A DNA stretch of 23,693 nt from JAZDFC01 sp043808235 (lineage in GTDB: Bacteria > Bacteroidota > Ignavibacteria > Ignavibacteriales > Melioribacteraceae): contig JAZDFC010000002.1 of the NCBI GenBank assembly GCA_043808235.1, forward strand, positions 1 to 23,693, given 5' to 3'. Below the pieces are notes generated by a model. It was given only the letters and a program-made list of their open reading frames with translations. It had not been told where the DNA came from and did no database searches. A program made the translations under genes and the position numbers. This document shows, piece by piece, positions 5,690-14,458 of this stretch. Positions within the stretch are counted from its first letter, which is position 1, and every line of letters starts with the position of its first letter.

Positions 5690-6946
5690 ATGAAAGCATT
5701 TATCCTATCCATCGGTGATGAGCTTCTTATTGGTCAGACAGTAAATACGAATGTAGCCAAAATTGGAGAAGCGCTTACGTCGCTCAGAATCAGAGTAAAA
5801 GAAACACATGTTGTTGGCGACGAAGTAAGCCCAATCATGAAAGCATTCGAAGAAGGATTTGCAAATTATGATATTGTAATTGTTACCGGAGGATTAGGCC
5901 CTACTCATGATGACATTACATTAAAATGCGTGGCAAAATATTTTAATTCGGAATTAGTTATTGATGAAAATATACTTGAAGATATCAAACAGTTTTTCAA
6001 AAAGAGGGGGCGACCTCTAACCAAACTTAATGAAGAACAAGCGTTAGTGCCTAAGATAGCAAAGTCAATTAGGAATACTCGCGGAACAGCGCCTGGAATA
6101 TGGATTGAAAAAGAAAATAAAATATTCATCGTAATGCCGGGTGTTCCGTTTGAGATGAGTGAAATGATGGACTCATTCATCGTGCCGAAATTAAAAGGAA
6201 AAATGCTTTCGATTGAGGGATTTATAATAACGCTGAATTTACTTACTACAGGAATTCCTGAATCGATGCTTTACGAAAGGCTGGGTAATCTTGATGAATT
6301 ACTGCAAGGAGCGAAATTGGCTTTTCTGCCGAACCAGTATGGCGTTAAAATGAGAATAACAGTTTCCGGCAAGGATGAAGGAGATGCAACGAATAGAACT
6401 TCCGAGATTGAACAAAAAATACGTGGGTTGGTCGGGCGTTTTATTTACGGAAAAAATAATGATACAATGGAAGATGTTGTTGGGAGATTATTGAAAGAGC
6501 GCGGATTAAAAATAGCGACTGCCGAATCTTGTACCGGCGGATTAATCGCAAATAGACTAACGAATGTATCCGGCAGCAGCAGTTATTTTGAGAGGGGAAT
6601 TGTCAGTTATACAAATGCATCGAAAGTTGAAAACCTAAAAGTCGATGAGGATCTGATTCAAAAATACGGCGCTGTTAGCATTGAGGTTGCAAGACAAATG
6701 GCAGAGGGAATAAAATCAATCAGCGGTTCGGATATTGGACTCGCCGTTACTGGAATAATGGGTCCAACGGGTGCTACGAAAGATAAACCAGTAGGATTAG
6801 TATATATAAGTTTATGCGATGATAAAATTTGCGCGGCTAAGGAATTCCGTTTTGGCGACGATCGATTATTAAATAAAGATAGAACCTCCCAGGCTGCGCT
6901 TGAAATGCTGCGTAGGAACTTATTGAGTATTCCGTATGACGAATAG
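5690..6946 (+). CDS. cinA: CinA-like protein (nicotinamide-nucleotide amidohydrolase)
   Basis: The ATG at 5690 gives 418 residues; an in-frame TTG at 5660 would only extend into pgpA. The N-terminal half is the MoCF-like domain (COG1058 type) with GDELLIGQTVNTN (9-21), TGGLGPTHDD (66-75) and MPGVPFEM (149-156). The C-terminal half is the CinA/PncC domain with AESCTGGLIA (278-287), SYTNASK (306-312) and VTGIMGPTGA (353-362). Family enzymes deamidate nicotinamide mononucleotide for NAD recycling; the N-terminal domain has been linked to ADP-ribose hydrolysis. The last block departs from the common GIAGPGGG, having Met and Thr. The gene follows pgpA by ten bases and overlaps thpR by eleven. Its place just before recA recalls cinA-recA operons in other bacteria. 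Confidence 0.93.
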   Translation: MKAFILSIGDELLIGQTVNTNVAKIGEALTSLRIRVKETHVVGDEVSPIMKAFEEGFANYDIVIVTGGLGPTHDDITLKCVAKYFNSELVIDENILEDIKQFFKKRGRPLTKLNEEQALVPKIAKSIRNTRGTAPGIWIEKENKIFIVMPGVPFEMSEMMDSFIVPKLKGKMLSIEGFIITLNLLTTGIPESMLYERLGNLDELLQGAKLAFLPNQYGVKMRITVSGKDEGDATNRTSEIEQKIRGLVGRFIYGKNNDTMEDVVGRLLKERGLKIATAESCTGGLIANRLTNVSGSSSYFERGIVSYTNASKVENLKVDEDLIQKYGAVSIEVARQMAEGIKSISGSDIGLAVTGIMGPTGATKDKPVGLVYISLCDDKICAAKEFRFGDDRLLNKDRTSQAALEMLRRNLLSIPYDE

Positions 6947-7490
6947 ACTATTCATAGCGCTAGAAATTCCAGAGAATGTGCTGGATAAAGTCATTACAAT
7001 CCGTGATGAAATTTACGGTGAGGATAGATTCGTGCGCTGGGAAGGTAAAGAAAAGCTTCATATTACACTCAAATTTCTTGGCGATGTCGAGGAATCAAAA
7101 ACAGAATTGATTATTGATGCGCTCAAGGAAACTGCAAATAAGTATCGGAAAATAAAATGCTCTTTCAATAAATTCGGGATATTTTTCAAAGATCATATCC
7201 TTCGAATTTTATGGGGAGAAATAGAGTACGAAAATCATTTAAACGATATTGTAAATGAGATTGAAGATAGAATGGAGAAAATAGGATTTTCGAAAGAGAA
7301 AAGGAGATTCAAAGCTCATTTTACAATTTTACGAATTAAGGGGCGTGAGGATAAAGAAAAAATAAATAAATTTGTGCAGCATAATTTCGATAAAATAGAT
7401 TATACTGCTGAAAATATTTCGTTGATTAAAAGTGAGTTATTACCGAAAGGTTCGGTATATAAAAGAATTGAAACATTCAAATTGATTTAA
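6936..7490 (+). CDS. thpR: RNA 2',3'-cyclic phosphodiesterase (2H/LigT family)
   Basis: This 2H-phosphoesterase opens 2',3'-cyclic phosphate ends of RNA; some members also ligate 2'-5' bonds, which gave the LigT name. The 184 residues contain both catalytic HxTx motifs, HITL (42-45, in EKLHITLKFLGD) and HFTI (128-131, in FKAHFTILRIK). The start MTNRLFIALEIP is the usual ThpR opening. The ATG lies inside the cinA end with an eleven-base overlap, so the two are probably translationally coupled, and recA begins 13 bases after its stop. The tRNA-ligation role is doubtful in bacteria; the physiological substrate is not known. Confidence 0.92.
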   Translation: MTNRLFIALEIPENVLDKVITIRDEIYGEDRFVRWEGKEKLHITLKFLGDVEESKTELIIDALKETANKYRKIKCSFNKFGIFFKDHILRILWGEIEYENHLNDIVNEIEDRMEKIGFSKEKRRFKAHFTILRIKGREDKEKINKFVQHNFDKIDYTAENISLIKSELLPKGSVYKRIETFKLI

Positions 7491-7503
7491 AGAAGGAGTA
7501 ATA

Positions 7504-8556
7504 ATGGCAAACGATAAAGAAGCGCGTATGAAGATATTAGAAGACACAATTTATAGTATTGAAAAAACATACGGTAAAGGCTCAATTATGAAATTGGGCG
7601 ATGGTGTCATCAATAAGGTTGATTGCATTCCTACCGGCGCTATCTCACTTGATAACGCACTTGGAATTGGCGGAGTTCCAAGAGGAAGGATTGTAGAAAT
7701 ATTTGGACCGGAATCATCCGGTAAAACAACACTTTGTTTGCATATAATAGCTGAAGCTCAAAAGACCGGTGGTCTAGCTGCGTTCATTGATGCGGAACAT
7801 GCACTCGATATTAATTATGCAAAACGTCTTCATGTTGATGTAAATAATTTGTTAATCTCGCAGCCGGATTACGGTGAGCAAGCACTCGAAATAGTTGATA
7901 CATTAATAAGAAGCAATGCTCTTGATGTAATAGTAATTGACTCTGTTGCTGCACTCGTTCCAAGATCAGAAATTGAAGGAGAGATGGGAGATGCACAAAT
8001 GGGTGTTCAGGCGAGATTAATGTCCCAGGCCTTAAGAAAAATTACTGGCGCGGTAAATCGCTCAAAAACGTGTGTAATATTTACGAATCAATTGCGTAGT
8101 AAAATTGGCGTCATGTTCGGTAATCCCGAAACTACAACCGGCGGCAATGCTTTAAAATTTTATGCATCGGTTCGTATCGATATTAGGAGAATATCTTCAA
8201 TTAAATCAGGTGAAGAAGTCACAGGCAGCCGAACACGTGTTAAAATTGTGAAAAGCAAAGTCGCTCCGCCTTTCAAGCAGGTGGAATTTGATATTATGTA
8301 TGACGAAGGAATAAGCAAAACCGGCGATTTAATTGACCTTGCAACGGAAAAAAATATTATTAAAAAATCCGGCTCATGGTTTTCTTACGGCGAAGACCGT
8401 TTTCAGGGCAGGGAACAATTCAAACAGAATTTAAATGATAACAAGGAAATTTTAGATAAATTAGAACGGGATGTGAAATTAGCTCTCGGAATGACTGTAG
8501 AAGAGAAATCAATCGAAGCTCCGGTAGAGGAACCGAAACCAAAAAAAAGTAAATAA
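7504..8556 (+). CDS. recA: Recombinase RecA
   Basis: RecA forms filaments on single-stranded DNA, performs strand exchange and, where LexA exists, triggers its cleavage. The 350 residues are full length. The Walker A motif GPESSGKT is at 68-75, FIDAEHALD at 94-102, VIVIDSVAALVPRSEIEGE at 142-160 including loop L1, and NQLRSKIGVMFGNPETTTGG (195-214) including loop L2. The C-terminus is charged, ending in a Pro/Lys tail. A strong AAGGAG lies at 7493-7498, the best ribosome site in the run, fitting a highly translated gene. I see no obvious SOS operator in the 13-base gap; any damage control would act further upstream. Confidence 0.99.
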   Translation: MANDKEARMKILEDTIYSIEKTYGKGSIMKLGDGVINKVDCIPTGAISLDNALGIGGVPRGRIVEIFGPESSGKTTLCLHIIAEAQKTGGLAAFIDAEHALDINYAKRLHVDVNNLLISQPDYGEQALEIVDTLIRSNALDVIVIDSVAALVPRSEIEGEMGDAQMGVQARLMSQALRKITGAVNRSKTCVIFTNQLRSKIGVMFGNPETTTGGNALKFYASVRIDIRRISSIKSGEEVTGSRTRVKIVKSKVAPPFKQVEFDIMYDEGISKTGDLIDLATEKNIIKKSGSWFSYGEDRFQGREQFKQNLNDNKEILDKLERDVKLALGMTVEEKSIEAPVEEPKPKKSK

Positions 8557-9179
8557 TGGAAATATCGTCTTTAACAAAGAACGGAAATAACGTAGAAATA
8601 TTAACTGATGACGGAACTGAATTCGAAATCAGGTACGAGATTGTAGTAAAGAACGGATTAAAAAAAGGAGACGAACTAACTGAAGAAAAAATTGGGCTGC
8701 TTCAAATAGAGAATGAAAAGTTTGCAATTAGAGAAACTTCGTTTCGTCTCCTTTCAAGAAGGATTCATTCTGAAAAAGAGCTAAAACAAAAATTAAGCAG
8801 AAAATATTTTCATAAGCAAATAATTGATGAAACTATTGAGAGTTTGAAGCAGGGCCAATATTTAGACGATAAAGATTTTGCCGAAAAGTTTACTGAAGAA
8901 AAAATTCGCAGAAAGAAACTAGGCCTTGATAAAATAAAATCACAGCTTATTCTCAAAGGCATTTCGGGCGAAATAATAAAAGAATGTATTTCATCCCATC
9001 AATCGACTGAACTTTTAAAAGAAAATGCACTAAATTTAGCTGCAAAAAAAATCCAATCTTTGCAGAAAAGGAACGTTGAGACGAAAAAAATTAAACAGAG
9101 ATTATATTCATATCTCGCAAGTAAGGGTTATACCTACGAAGAGATACTTGATGTATTTGCACAGAGCAATGTCGAATGA
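8556..9179 (+). CDS. recX: Regulatory protein RecX
   Basis: RecX binds and caps RecA filaments and so limits RecA activity. The 207 residues have the RecX helical repeats, with the diagnostic SFRLLSRRIHSEKELKQKL followed by YLDDKDFAEKF and RRKKLGLDKIKSQLILKGI, and a last repeat containing KIKQRLYSYLASKGY. An extra N-terminal beta-rich segment of about 60 residues precedes the repeats, as in some longer RecX proteins. The start ATG shares one base with the recA stop (TAATG), so translation is coupled, as often seen for recA-recX. Confidence 0.92.
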   Translation: MEISSLTKNGNNVEILTDDGTEFEIRYEIVVKNGLKKGDELTEEKIGLLQIENEKFAIRETSFRLLSRRIHSEKELKQKLSRKYFHKQIIDETIESLKQGQYLDDKDFAEKFTEEKIRRKKLGLDKIKSQLILKGISGEIIKECISSHQSTELLKENALNLAAKKIQSLQKRNVETKKIKQRLYSYLASKGYTYEEILDVFAQSNVE

Positions 9180-9207
9180 ATTTTCCTTTTAATGAAAGGC
9201 GATAGTT

Positions 9208-10377
9208 ATGAGTAAGTTTTACGGAGTAGATTATTACAATTTAGAAGAACTTCTTTCGGAAGATGAAATTTTAGTGCGGAATACGGTACGAGAATTTACT
9301 GAAGAAGAAGTTATCCCGATAATCGAAAAGAATTACCGCAAAGGAACTTTCCCGACAGAACTTATTCCAAAGATGGGATCGCTTGGTTTGTTCGGCATAA
9401 CATTTTCGGCAAAATACGGTTGTGCGGAAATGAACAATACTGCTTACGGTTTGGTAATGCAAGAGTTGGAGAGAGGGGATAGCGGTATTCGCAGTTTTGC
9501 TTCCGTGCAAAGTGGATTAGTGATGTATCCAATTCATGAGTTTGGGAGTGAGATACAAAAAGATTACTGGCTGCCTAAATTAGCATCAGGTGAGAAAATA
9601 GGTTGCTTCGGATTAACCGAACCTGACTACGGTTCCAATCCGAGCGGAATGATAACTCGTGCTGATAAAGTTGACAGTGGTTATATTTTAAACGGCGCAA
9701 AGATGTGGATAACAAATGGTACAATCTCTGATGTTGCAGTCGTTTGGGCAAAGTTAAATGGAGAGATAAAAGGTTTTCTTGTTGAGAAGGGGACTAAAGG
9801 ATTTGAAGCACCGGAGATGAAAGGTAAACATTCATTGCGCGCATCAGTTACTTCGGAATTGATATTGCAAGATGTATTTATTCCCGAAGAAAATATTTTA
9901 CCAAAAAGCGGCGGATTAAAGTCTCCGCTCATGTGTTTAAATCAAGCTCGCTTCGGAATTGCATGGGGTGTTGTTGGTTCGATGATGGCTGTATATGATA
10001 CTGCACTCAACTATGCTAAATCGAGAATACAATTTGGAAAACCAATTGCTGCATTTCAAATGACGCAGGAAAAACTTGTTTACATTCTTACGGAAATTAC
10101 AAAGGCTCAATTGTTGAATTATCATCTTTCAAAAATGAAAGATAACGGAAAAATTAGGCACACTCACATTTCTTTGGCTAAAAGAAATAATTGCGATAAA
10201 GCCCTTGAGGCTGCACGTATTGCAAGAGAAATATTAGGAGCCAACGGAATTTTGGATGAATATCCTGTAATGCGGCATTCGGCCAATCTGGAATCAGTTA
10301 AAACTTACGAAGGAACGCATGAAATGCATACTCTGATTTTAGGTGAAGATATCACCGGCATTTCGGCTTTTGAATAA
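9208..10377 (+). CDS. gcdH: Acyl-CoA dehydrogenase, glutaryl-CoA dehydrogenase-like
   Basis: This FAD enzyme oxidises acyl-CoA at the alpha-beta bond. Resemblance is closest to glutaryl-CoA dehydrogenase, which also decarboxylates its product to crotonyl-CoA in lysine and aromatic degradation. Over 389 residues it has the E-RGDSGIRS (88-96) and SVQSGLVMYP (99-108) blocks, where E88, R95 and S99 fall one position from the substrate-carboxylate residues I recall for human GCDH. It also has CFGLTEPDYGSNP, the FAD-contact ITNGT, RFGIAW, QFGKPIAAFQ and the catalytic base E368 in KTYEGTHE. The ribosome site AAAGG (9195-9199) lies within a small hairpin. It sits 28 bases after recX and 29 before guaB, odd company for a catabolic enzyme. 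The acyl-CoA dehydrogenase call is firm; substrate is inferred. Confidence 0.85.
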   Translation: MSKFYGVDYYNLEELLSEDEILVRNTVREFTEEEVIPIIEKNYRKGTFPTELIPKMGSLGLFGITFSAKYGCAEMNNTAYGLVMQELERGDSGIRSFASVQSGLVMYPIHEFGSEIQKDYWLPKLASGEKIGCFGLTEPDYGSNPSGMITRADKVDSGYILNGAKMWITNGTISDVAVVWAKLNGEIKGFLVEKGTKGFEAPEMKGKHSLRASVTSELILQDVFIPEENILPKSGGLKSPLMCLNQARFGIAWGVVGSMMAVYDTALNYAKSRIQFGKPIAAFQMTQEKLVYILTEITKAQLLNYHLSKMKDNGKIRHTHISLAKRNNCDKALEAARIAREILGANGILDEYPVMRHSANLESVKTYEGTHEMHTLILGEDITGISAFE

Positions 10378-10406
10378 AAAACTATTAATGAATATCCGAG
10401 GTGTTT

Positions 10407-11876
10407 ATGCAAAATCGTAAAATAGCATTTGAAGGAATAACTTTTGATGATATCCTTTTATTGCCTGCCAAATCAAAAGTATTACCGCGGGAGACGGATA
10501 TTCATTCGTATTTAACCCGCGAAATAAAACTGAATATTCCATTCCTTTCAGCAGCCATGGATACCGTAACAGAATCTGAAATGGCAATAGCAATGGCTTC
10601 CCAAGGCGGCATCGGAATCATTCATAAAAATTTGTCTATCCAAAAACAAGCTGAAGAAGTTGATCGCGTTAAGCGTTCTGAGAGCGGAATGATTCATAAT
10701 CCCATTACGCTAAATGCTGAGAATACAATAGAAGATGCAATCAGTCAGATGACTAAATACAGAATATCGGGAATCCCTATTGTTGATGATAAATTCAAAT
10801 TGATTGGAATACTCACTAATCGCGATTTACGCTTCGAATTGAATTTAAAACTCCCAATAAAAGAAATGATGACGAAGGAGAATCTTGTTACAGCTCCAAT
10901 TGGAACTACACTTGAGCAAGCTGAAAAAATATTACAGAGACATAGAATAGAGAAATTACCCGTTGTTGATAAATACGGAATTTTACGTGGACTTATTACA
11001 TTTAAAGATATCTCTAAAAAGAAGAAATTCCCGCATGCATGTAAAGATGAACTTGGACGATTAAGAGTCGGCGGTGCAGTAGGCGTTTCAAAAGATACAA
11101 TGGCAAGAGTAGAGGCTTTAGTGCATGCTAATGTTGATATTATAGCTGTAGATACTGCTCACGGACATTCATATGGAGTATTAAAAACAATTCGAGAGAT
11201 AAGAAAAAAATTCAAAGATTTGCAATTGATTGCAGGCAATATTGTTACCGGCGAAGCGGCGTTGGAATTAATTAATTGCGGAGTTAATGCTGTAAAAGTT
11301 GGAATAGGAGCCGGTTCAATTTGCACTACGCGAGTTGTAGCCGGAGTTGGAGTTCCGCAAATATCTGCAGTAATGAACGTACACAATTCGATTAAGAAGA
11401 CAGGAATTCCAGTAATAGCCGATGGAGGTGTTAAACAAACGGGTGATGTTGCCAAAGCAATTGCTGCCGGCGCGGATACAGTAATGATGGGCGGAATGCT
11501 TGCCGGTGTAGATGAAACGCCTGGAGAAAAAGAGCTATTCGAGGGACGTAGTTTTAAAGTTTATAGAGGTATGGGTTCATTAGGCGCAATGCAGGAAGGA
11601 AGTAAAGATAGATATTTCCAGGATATGGAAGATGATATTAAAAAACTTGTTCCGGAAGGTGTTGAAGGAAGAGTTCCATATAAAGGTTCTTTAGCCGATA
11701 GCATTTATCAATTTGTCGGCGGTTTGCGTGCCGCCATGGGTTATTGCGGCGCCAGAAATATTGAAGAGCTCAAGACAAAAACAAAATTTGTTAAGATATC
11801 GGCTGCTGGATTGCGTGAGAGTCATCCGCATGATGTTATTATCACTAAAGAATCTCCAAATTATCAGTCAAAATAA
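10407..11876 (+). CDS. guaB: Inosine-5'-monophosphate dehydrogenase
   Basis: IMPDH oxidises IMP to XMP with NAD+, the committed step to GMP. The ATG at 10407 gives 489 residues; it is preferred to a GTG at 10401 because GAGG (10398-10401) would overlap that GTG. The catalytic loop GAGSICTTR carries Cys306, near the E. coli Cys305 position. Two CBS domains, about residues 98-156 and 158-213, are inserted in the barrel (for example RISGIPIVDD and RIEKLPVVD). Other landmarks are TFDDILLLPAKS near the start, AVDTAHGHS, the phosphate-binding ADGGVKQTGD and the YRGMGSLGAM flap. The gene joins purC and purD in the same run, so purine synthesis and guanylate formation may be co-expressed. Confidence 0.98.
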   Translation: MQNRKIAFEGITFDDILLLPAKSKVLPRETDIHSYLTREIKLNIPFLSAAMDTVTESEMAIAMASQGGIGIIHKNLSIQKQAEEVDRVKRSESGMIHNPITLNAENTIEDAISQMTKYRISGIPIVDDKFKLIGILTNRDLRFELNLKLPIKEMMTKENLVTAPIGTTLEQAEKILQRHRIEKLPVVDKYGILRGLITFKDISKKKKFPHACKDELGRLRVGGAVGVSKDTMARVEALVHANVDIIAVDTAHGHSYGVLKTIREIRKKFKDLQLIAGNIVTGEAALELINCGVNAVKVGIGAGSICTTRVVAGVGVPQISAVMNVHNSIKKTGIPVIADGGVKQTGDVAKAIAAGADTVMMGGMLAGVDETPGEKELFEGRSFKVYRGMGSLGAMQEGSKDRYFQDMEDDIKKLVPEGVEGRVPYKGSLADSIYQFVGGLRAAMGYCGARNIEELKTKTKFVKISAAGLRESHPHDVIITKESPNYQSK

Positions 11877-11897
11877 ACTAGCGAGACATTTGAAAAT

Positions 11898-13181
11898 ATG
11901 TTTAAAGTACTTGTAATTGCTTATTATTTTCCACCGATGGGATTAAGCGGAGTTCAAAGAACTCTAAAATTTACGAAATATATGTCCAAATTTAATTGGA
12001 AGCCAACAGTTGTAACTGCTGGCGCTACTGCATACTATGCTCATGATGAATCGCTATTAATGGAAGCGGAAGAATCAGATATTGAAATTATTCGAACCTC
12101 TGCTTTGGATCCAGGATCATTTCTTGCCGCATTGGGAACGCTTAAAATGCCGCGTGAATTCATACGAAAGTTTCTAAGTAAAATCAGTAAAACATTGTTT
12201 ATTCCGGATAATAAAATTTCATGGGCAAAAGCAGCATATATCAAATCAAGAGAATTATTGCAGCAAAATCAGTTCGATGCAATTTTTGTTACGATACCTC
12301 CTTTCTCTTCGTTTGTTTATGCAGCTAAGTTAAAGGAAGAATTCAAAATCCCGTTGTTTGTTGACTATCGGGATTTGTGGGTGGGGAATCAATTCAGTTT
12401 TATTCCAACTCCCTATCATCTTTACAAACATAAGAAGTTGGAATATAATGCTTTAAGAAAAGCTGACAAGGTTTTTGTTACCAATAGAAAAATTAAGGAA
12501 GTCATTTTGAAACAATATCAATTTCTCTCTTTCAAAGATGTTGATATTGTTCCGCATGGTTACGATCCGGAAGACTTCGAGAAAAATCCACCATTCAAAC
12601 GTGAAGATGATAAAATCAGAATTACTTATGCAGGTATCTTTTATGAAAATATTACTCCTAAATATTTACTGCACTCATTGAGGGAATTATTGAATGAACG
12701 ACCTGAAATTGCAAGTAAATTTGAATTTCATTTTATTGGGCACTTTAGAACCGAGAATAAAAAGATTGTCAAGAAATTGAATTTAGAACATTATGTAATA
12801 GAGCATGAATATTTATCGCATAATCATGTAATCAAACATATCATGGCAAGCGACATTCTTTGGGTTATGCTGGGTGTTGGTAAAGGTATGGATACAATTT
12901 CTCTCGGTAAATTATATGAGTATTTTAATACAAGAAAACCTATTCTTGCGTGCTTGCCGGAAGGAGCATCCAAGTTTGCAGTAGAGGAATATGGAGCCGC
13001 ATTTATTTGTCCTCCCGATGATAAAACTGAGATAAAAAAGCAATTAATTTTAATTTATGAAGCATACCAGAACAAAGTATTACCTAAACCAAATCTTGAC
13101 TTTGTTGAAAGGCATAATCGTATATTTTTAACAGAGCAAATAACTACGGAATTTCAGTTTTTTTTGAAGGAACAAAGATGA
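11898..13181 (+). CDS. Family 4 glycosyltransferase
   Basis: This 427-residue GT-B glycosyltransferase probably acts in cell-surface glycan synthesis at the cytoplasmic face. The N-terminal domain opens VLVIAYYFPPMGLSGVQRT, the glycine-rich acceptor-side start of GT4 enzymes. FVDYRDLWV precedes the linker (about residues 155-163) and DIVPHGYDPEDF opens the second domain. In the C-terminal donor domain, RITYAGIFYE, FHFIGH and SLGKLYEYFNTRKPILA (E of YEYF being the likely donor-contact acid) are seen. There is no signal peptide. The donor and acceptor sugars cannot be told, and no other glycan genes are near. It starts 21 bases after guaB and shares ATGA with the purD start, so it is in the same transcript. 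Confidence 0.85.
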   Translation: MFKVLVIAYYFPPMGLSGVQRTLKFTKYMSKFNWKPTVVTAGATAYYAHDESLLMEAEESDIEIIRTSALDPGSFLAALGTLKMPREFIRKFLSKISKTLFIPDNKISWAKAAYIKSRELLQQNQFDAIFVTIPPFSSFVYAAKLKEEFKIPLFVDYRDLWVGNQFSFIPTPYHLYKHKKLEYNALRKADKVFVTNRKIKEVILKQYQFLSFKDVDIVPHGYDPEDFEKNPPFKREDDKIRITYAGIFYENITPKYLLHSLRELLNERPEIASKFEFHFIGHFRTENKKIVKKLNLEHYVIEHEYLSHNHVIKHIMASDILWVMLGVGKGMDTISLGKLYEYFNTRKPILACLPEGASKFAVEEYGAAFICPPDDKTEIKKQLILIYEAYQNKVLPKPNLDFVERHNRIFLTEQITTEFQFFLKEQR

Positions 13182-14458
13182 ATGTTGCACTGATTGGTTC
13201 GGGGGGAAGAGAACACGCAATTGCCTGGAAGTTAAAACAAAGTCCACAATTGACCGAATTATTCATTTTACCAGGTAATCCCGGCACTGCCGAATTAGGA
13301 AAGAATATTCGTATTGAAGTCAACGACTCAACTAAAATTCTTGAATTCTGTAAAGAGAATAAAATTGATTTGATAATTATTGGTCCTGAACAACCACTTG
13401 TAAATGGGCTTACTGATTTATTAGAAAATTCGGGATTTAAAGTTTTTGGTCCAACATCAAGGGCAGCAAGAATTGAAGGTGATAAATCATATGCAAAAAA
13501 TTTGATGATGCGCAATTTAATTCCAACTGCTGATTTTAACGTTTTTAAAAAAGACCAAATTACTGATGCATTGAAATATTTAGAAGTCTGTAAATATCCT
13601 ACTGTAATAAAGGCAACTGGCTTAGCAGCGGGGAAGGGGGTTATAATTTGCAATAATTTTGATGAGGCTCAAATTGCGATTGAGAATTGTTTCACAAAAA
13701 ATAAATTCGGCAAGTCCGGAGAAACTATAGTAATTGAAGAATTCCTCGAAGGGGAAGAAGCCTCTGTTTTTGCGATTACTGATGGGACTGATTTTGTTGT
13801 ATTACCTGTTTCGCAAGATCATAAAAGGGCTTACGATAATGACATGGGACCAAATACCGGTGGGATGGGAGCTTATGCACCGGCGAAAGTTGTTGATTCA
13901 GATTTAATAAGTGAAATAGAGAAAACAATTATAGAACCAACTTTGTCAGCATTAAAGAATGATAGCTCCGTATTTGTAGGATGCCTGTATTGCGGATTAA
14001 TGCTTACGGCAAAAGGTCCCAAAGTTATAGAATTTAATTGTCGCTTTGGTGATCCCGAAACACAAGTGGTTTTACCTCTCTTAGAAGGTGATTTTTTGGA
14101 ATTACTCTCTTCGGCTGCTAATAAAAGAATAGCGAAGAAATCAGTCACTTATAATAATGGAAGCGCCGTATGTGTAATTACAACATCGGCTGGGTATCCT
14201 GGTTCTTATCAAAATGGTTATGAAATCACTGGACTTGAAAAAATAACTGATAATCATATAATTAAATTCCACGCCGGAACAAAATTACAAAAGGAAAAAA
14301 TCGTTACTAATGGAGGAAGGGTACTCGGCATAACTTCTTTTATAAAATCGAATGATATAAGTGAATGTATAAAAATAGTTTATAGTGAAATTCCTAAAAT
14401 ACATTACACTGGAATAACCTACAGAAAAGACATAGGAAGAAGGGCAGTTTTACATTGA
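13178..14458 (+). CDS. purD: Phosphoribosylamine-glycine ligase
   Basis: GAR synthetase couples phosphoribosylamine, the PurF product, with glycine using ATP. The 426 residues are full length with the N-terminal GSGGREHA (8-14 region), the ATP-grasp KATGLAAGKGV (145-155), DNDMGPNTGGMG (220-231) and the signature EFNCRFGDPETQ (285-296). The start overlaps the glycosyltransferase stop by four bases (ATGA), indicating coupled translation. It is the last gene of the plus-strand run, and its stop codon directly touches the stop of the convergent HIT gene. Its substrate is made by purF, at the far right of the window on the other strand. Confidence 0.98.
   Translation: MNVALIGSGGREHAIAWKLKQSPQLTELFILPGNPGTAELGKNIRIEVNDSTKILEFCKENKIDLIIIGPEQPLVNGLTDLLENSGFKVFGPTSRAARIEGDKSYAKNLMMRNLIPTADFNVFKKDQITDALKYLEVCKYPTVIKATGLAAGKGVIICNNFDEAQIAIENCFTKNKFGKSGETIVIEEFLEGEEASVFAITDGTDFVVLPVSQDHKRAYDNDMGPNTGGMGAYAPAKVVDSDLISEIEKTIIEPTLSALKNDSSVFVGCLYCGLMLTAKGPKVIEFNCRFGDPETQVVLPLLEGDFLELLSSAANKRIAKKSVTYNNGSAVCVITTSAGYPGSYQNGYEITGLEKITDNHIIKFHAGTKLQKEKIVTNGGRVLGITSFIKSNDISECIKIVYSEIPKIHYTGITYRKDIGRRAVLH

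Noticed and set aside
13144..14148. Minus-strand frames of 169 and 91 codons opposite purD
   Set aside because: purD is complete with all motifs; the opposite frames lack recognisable domains and read as shadows.
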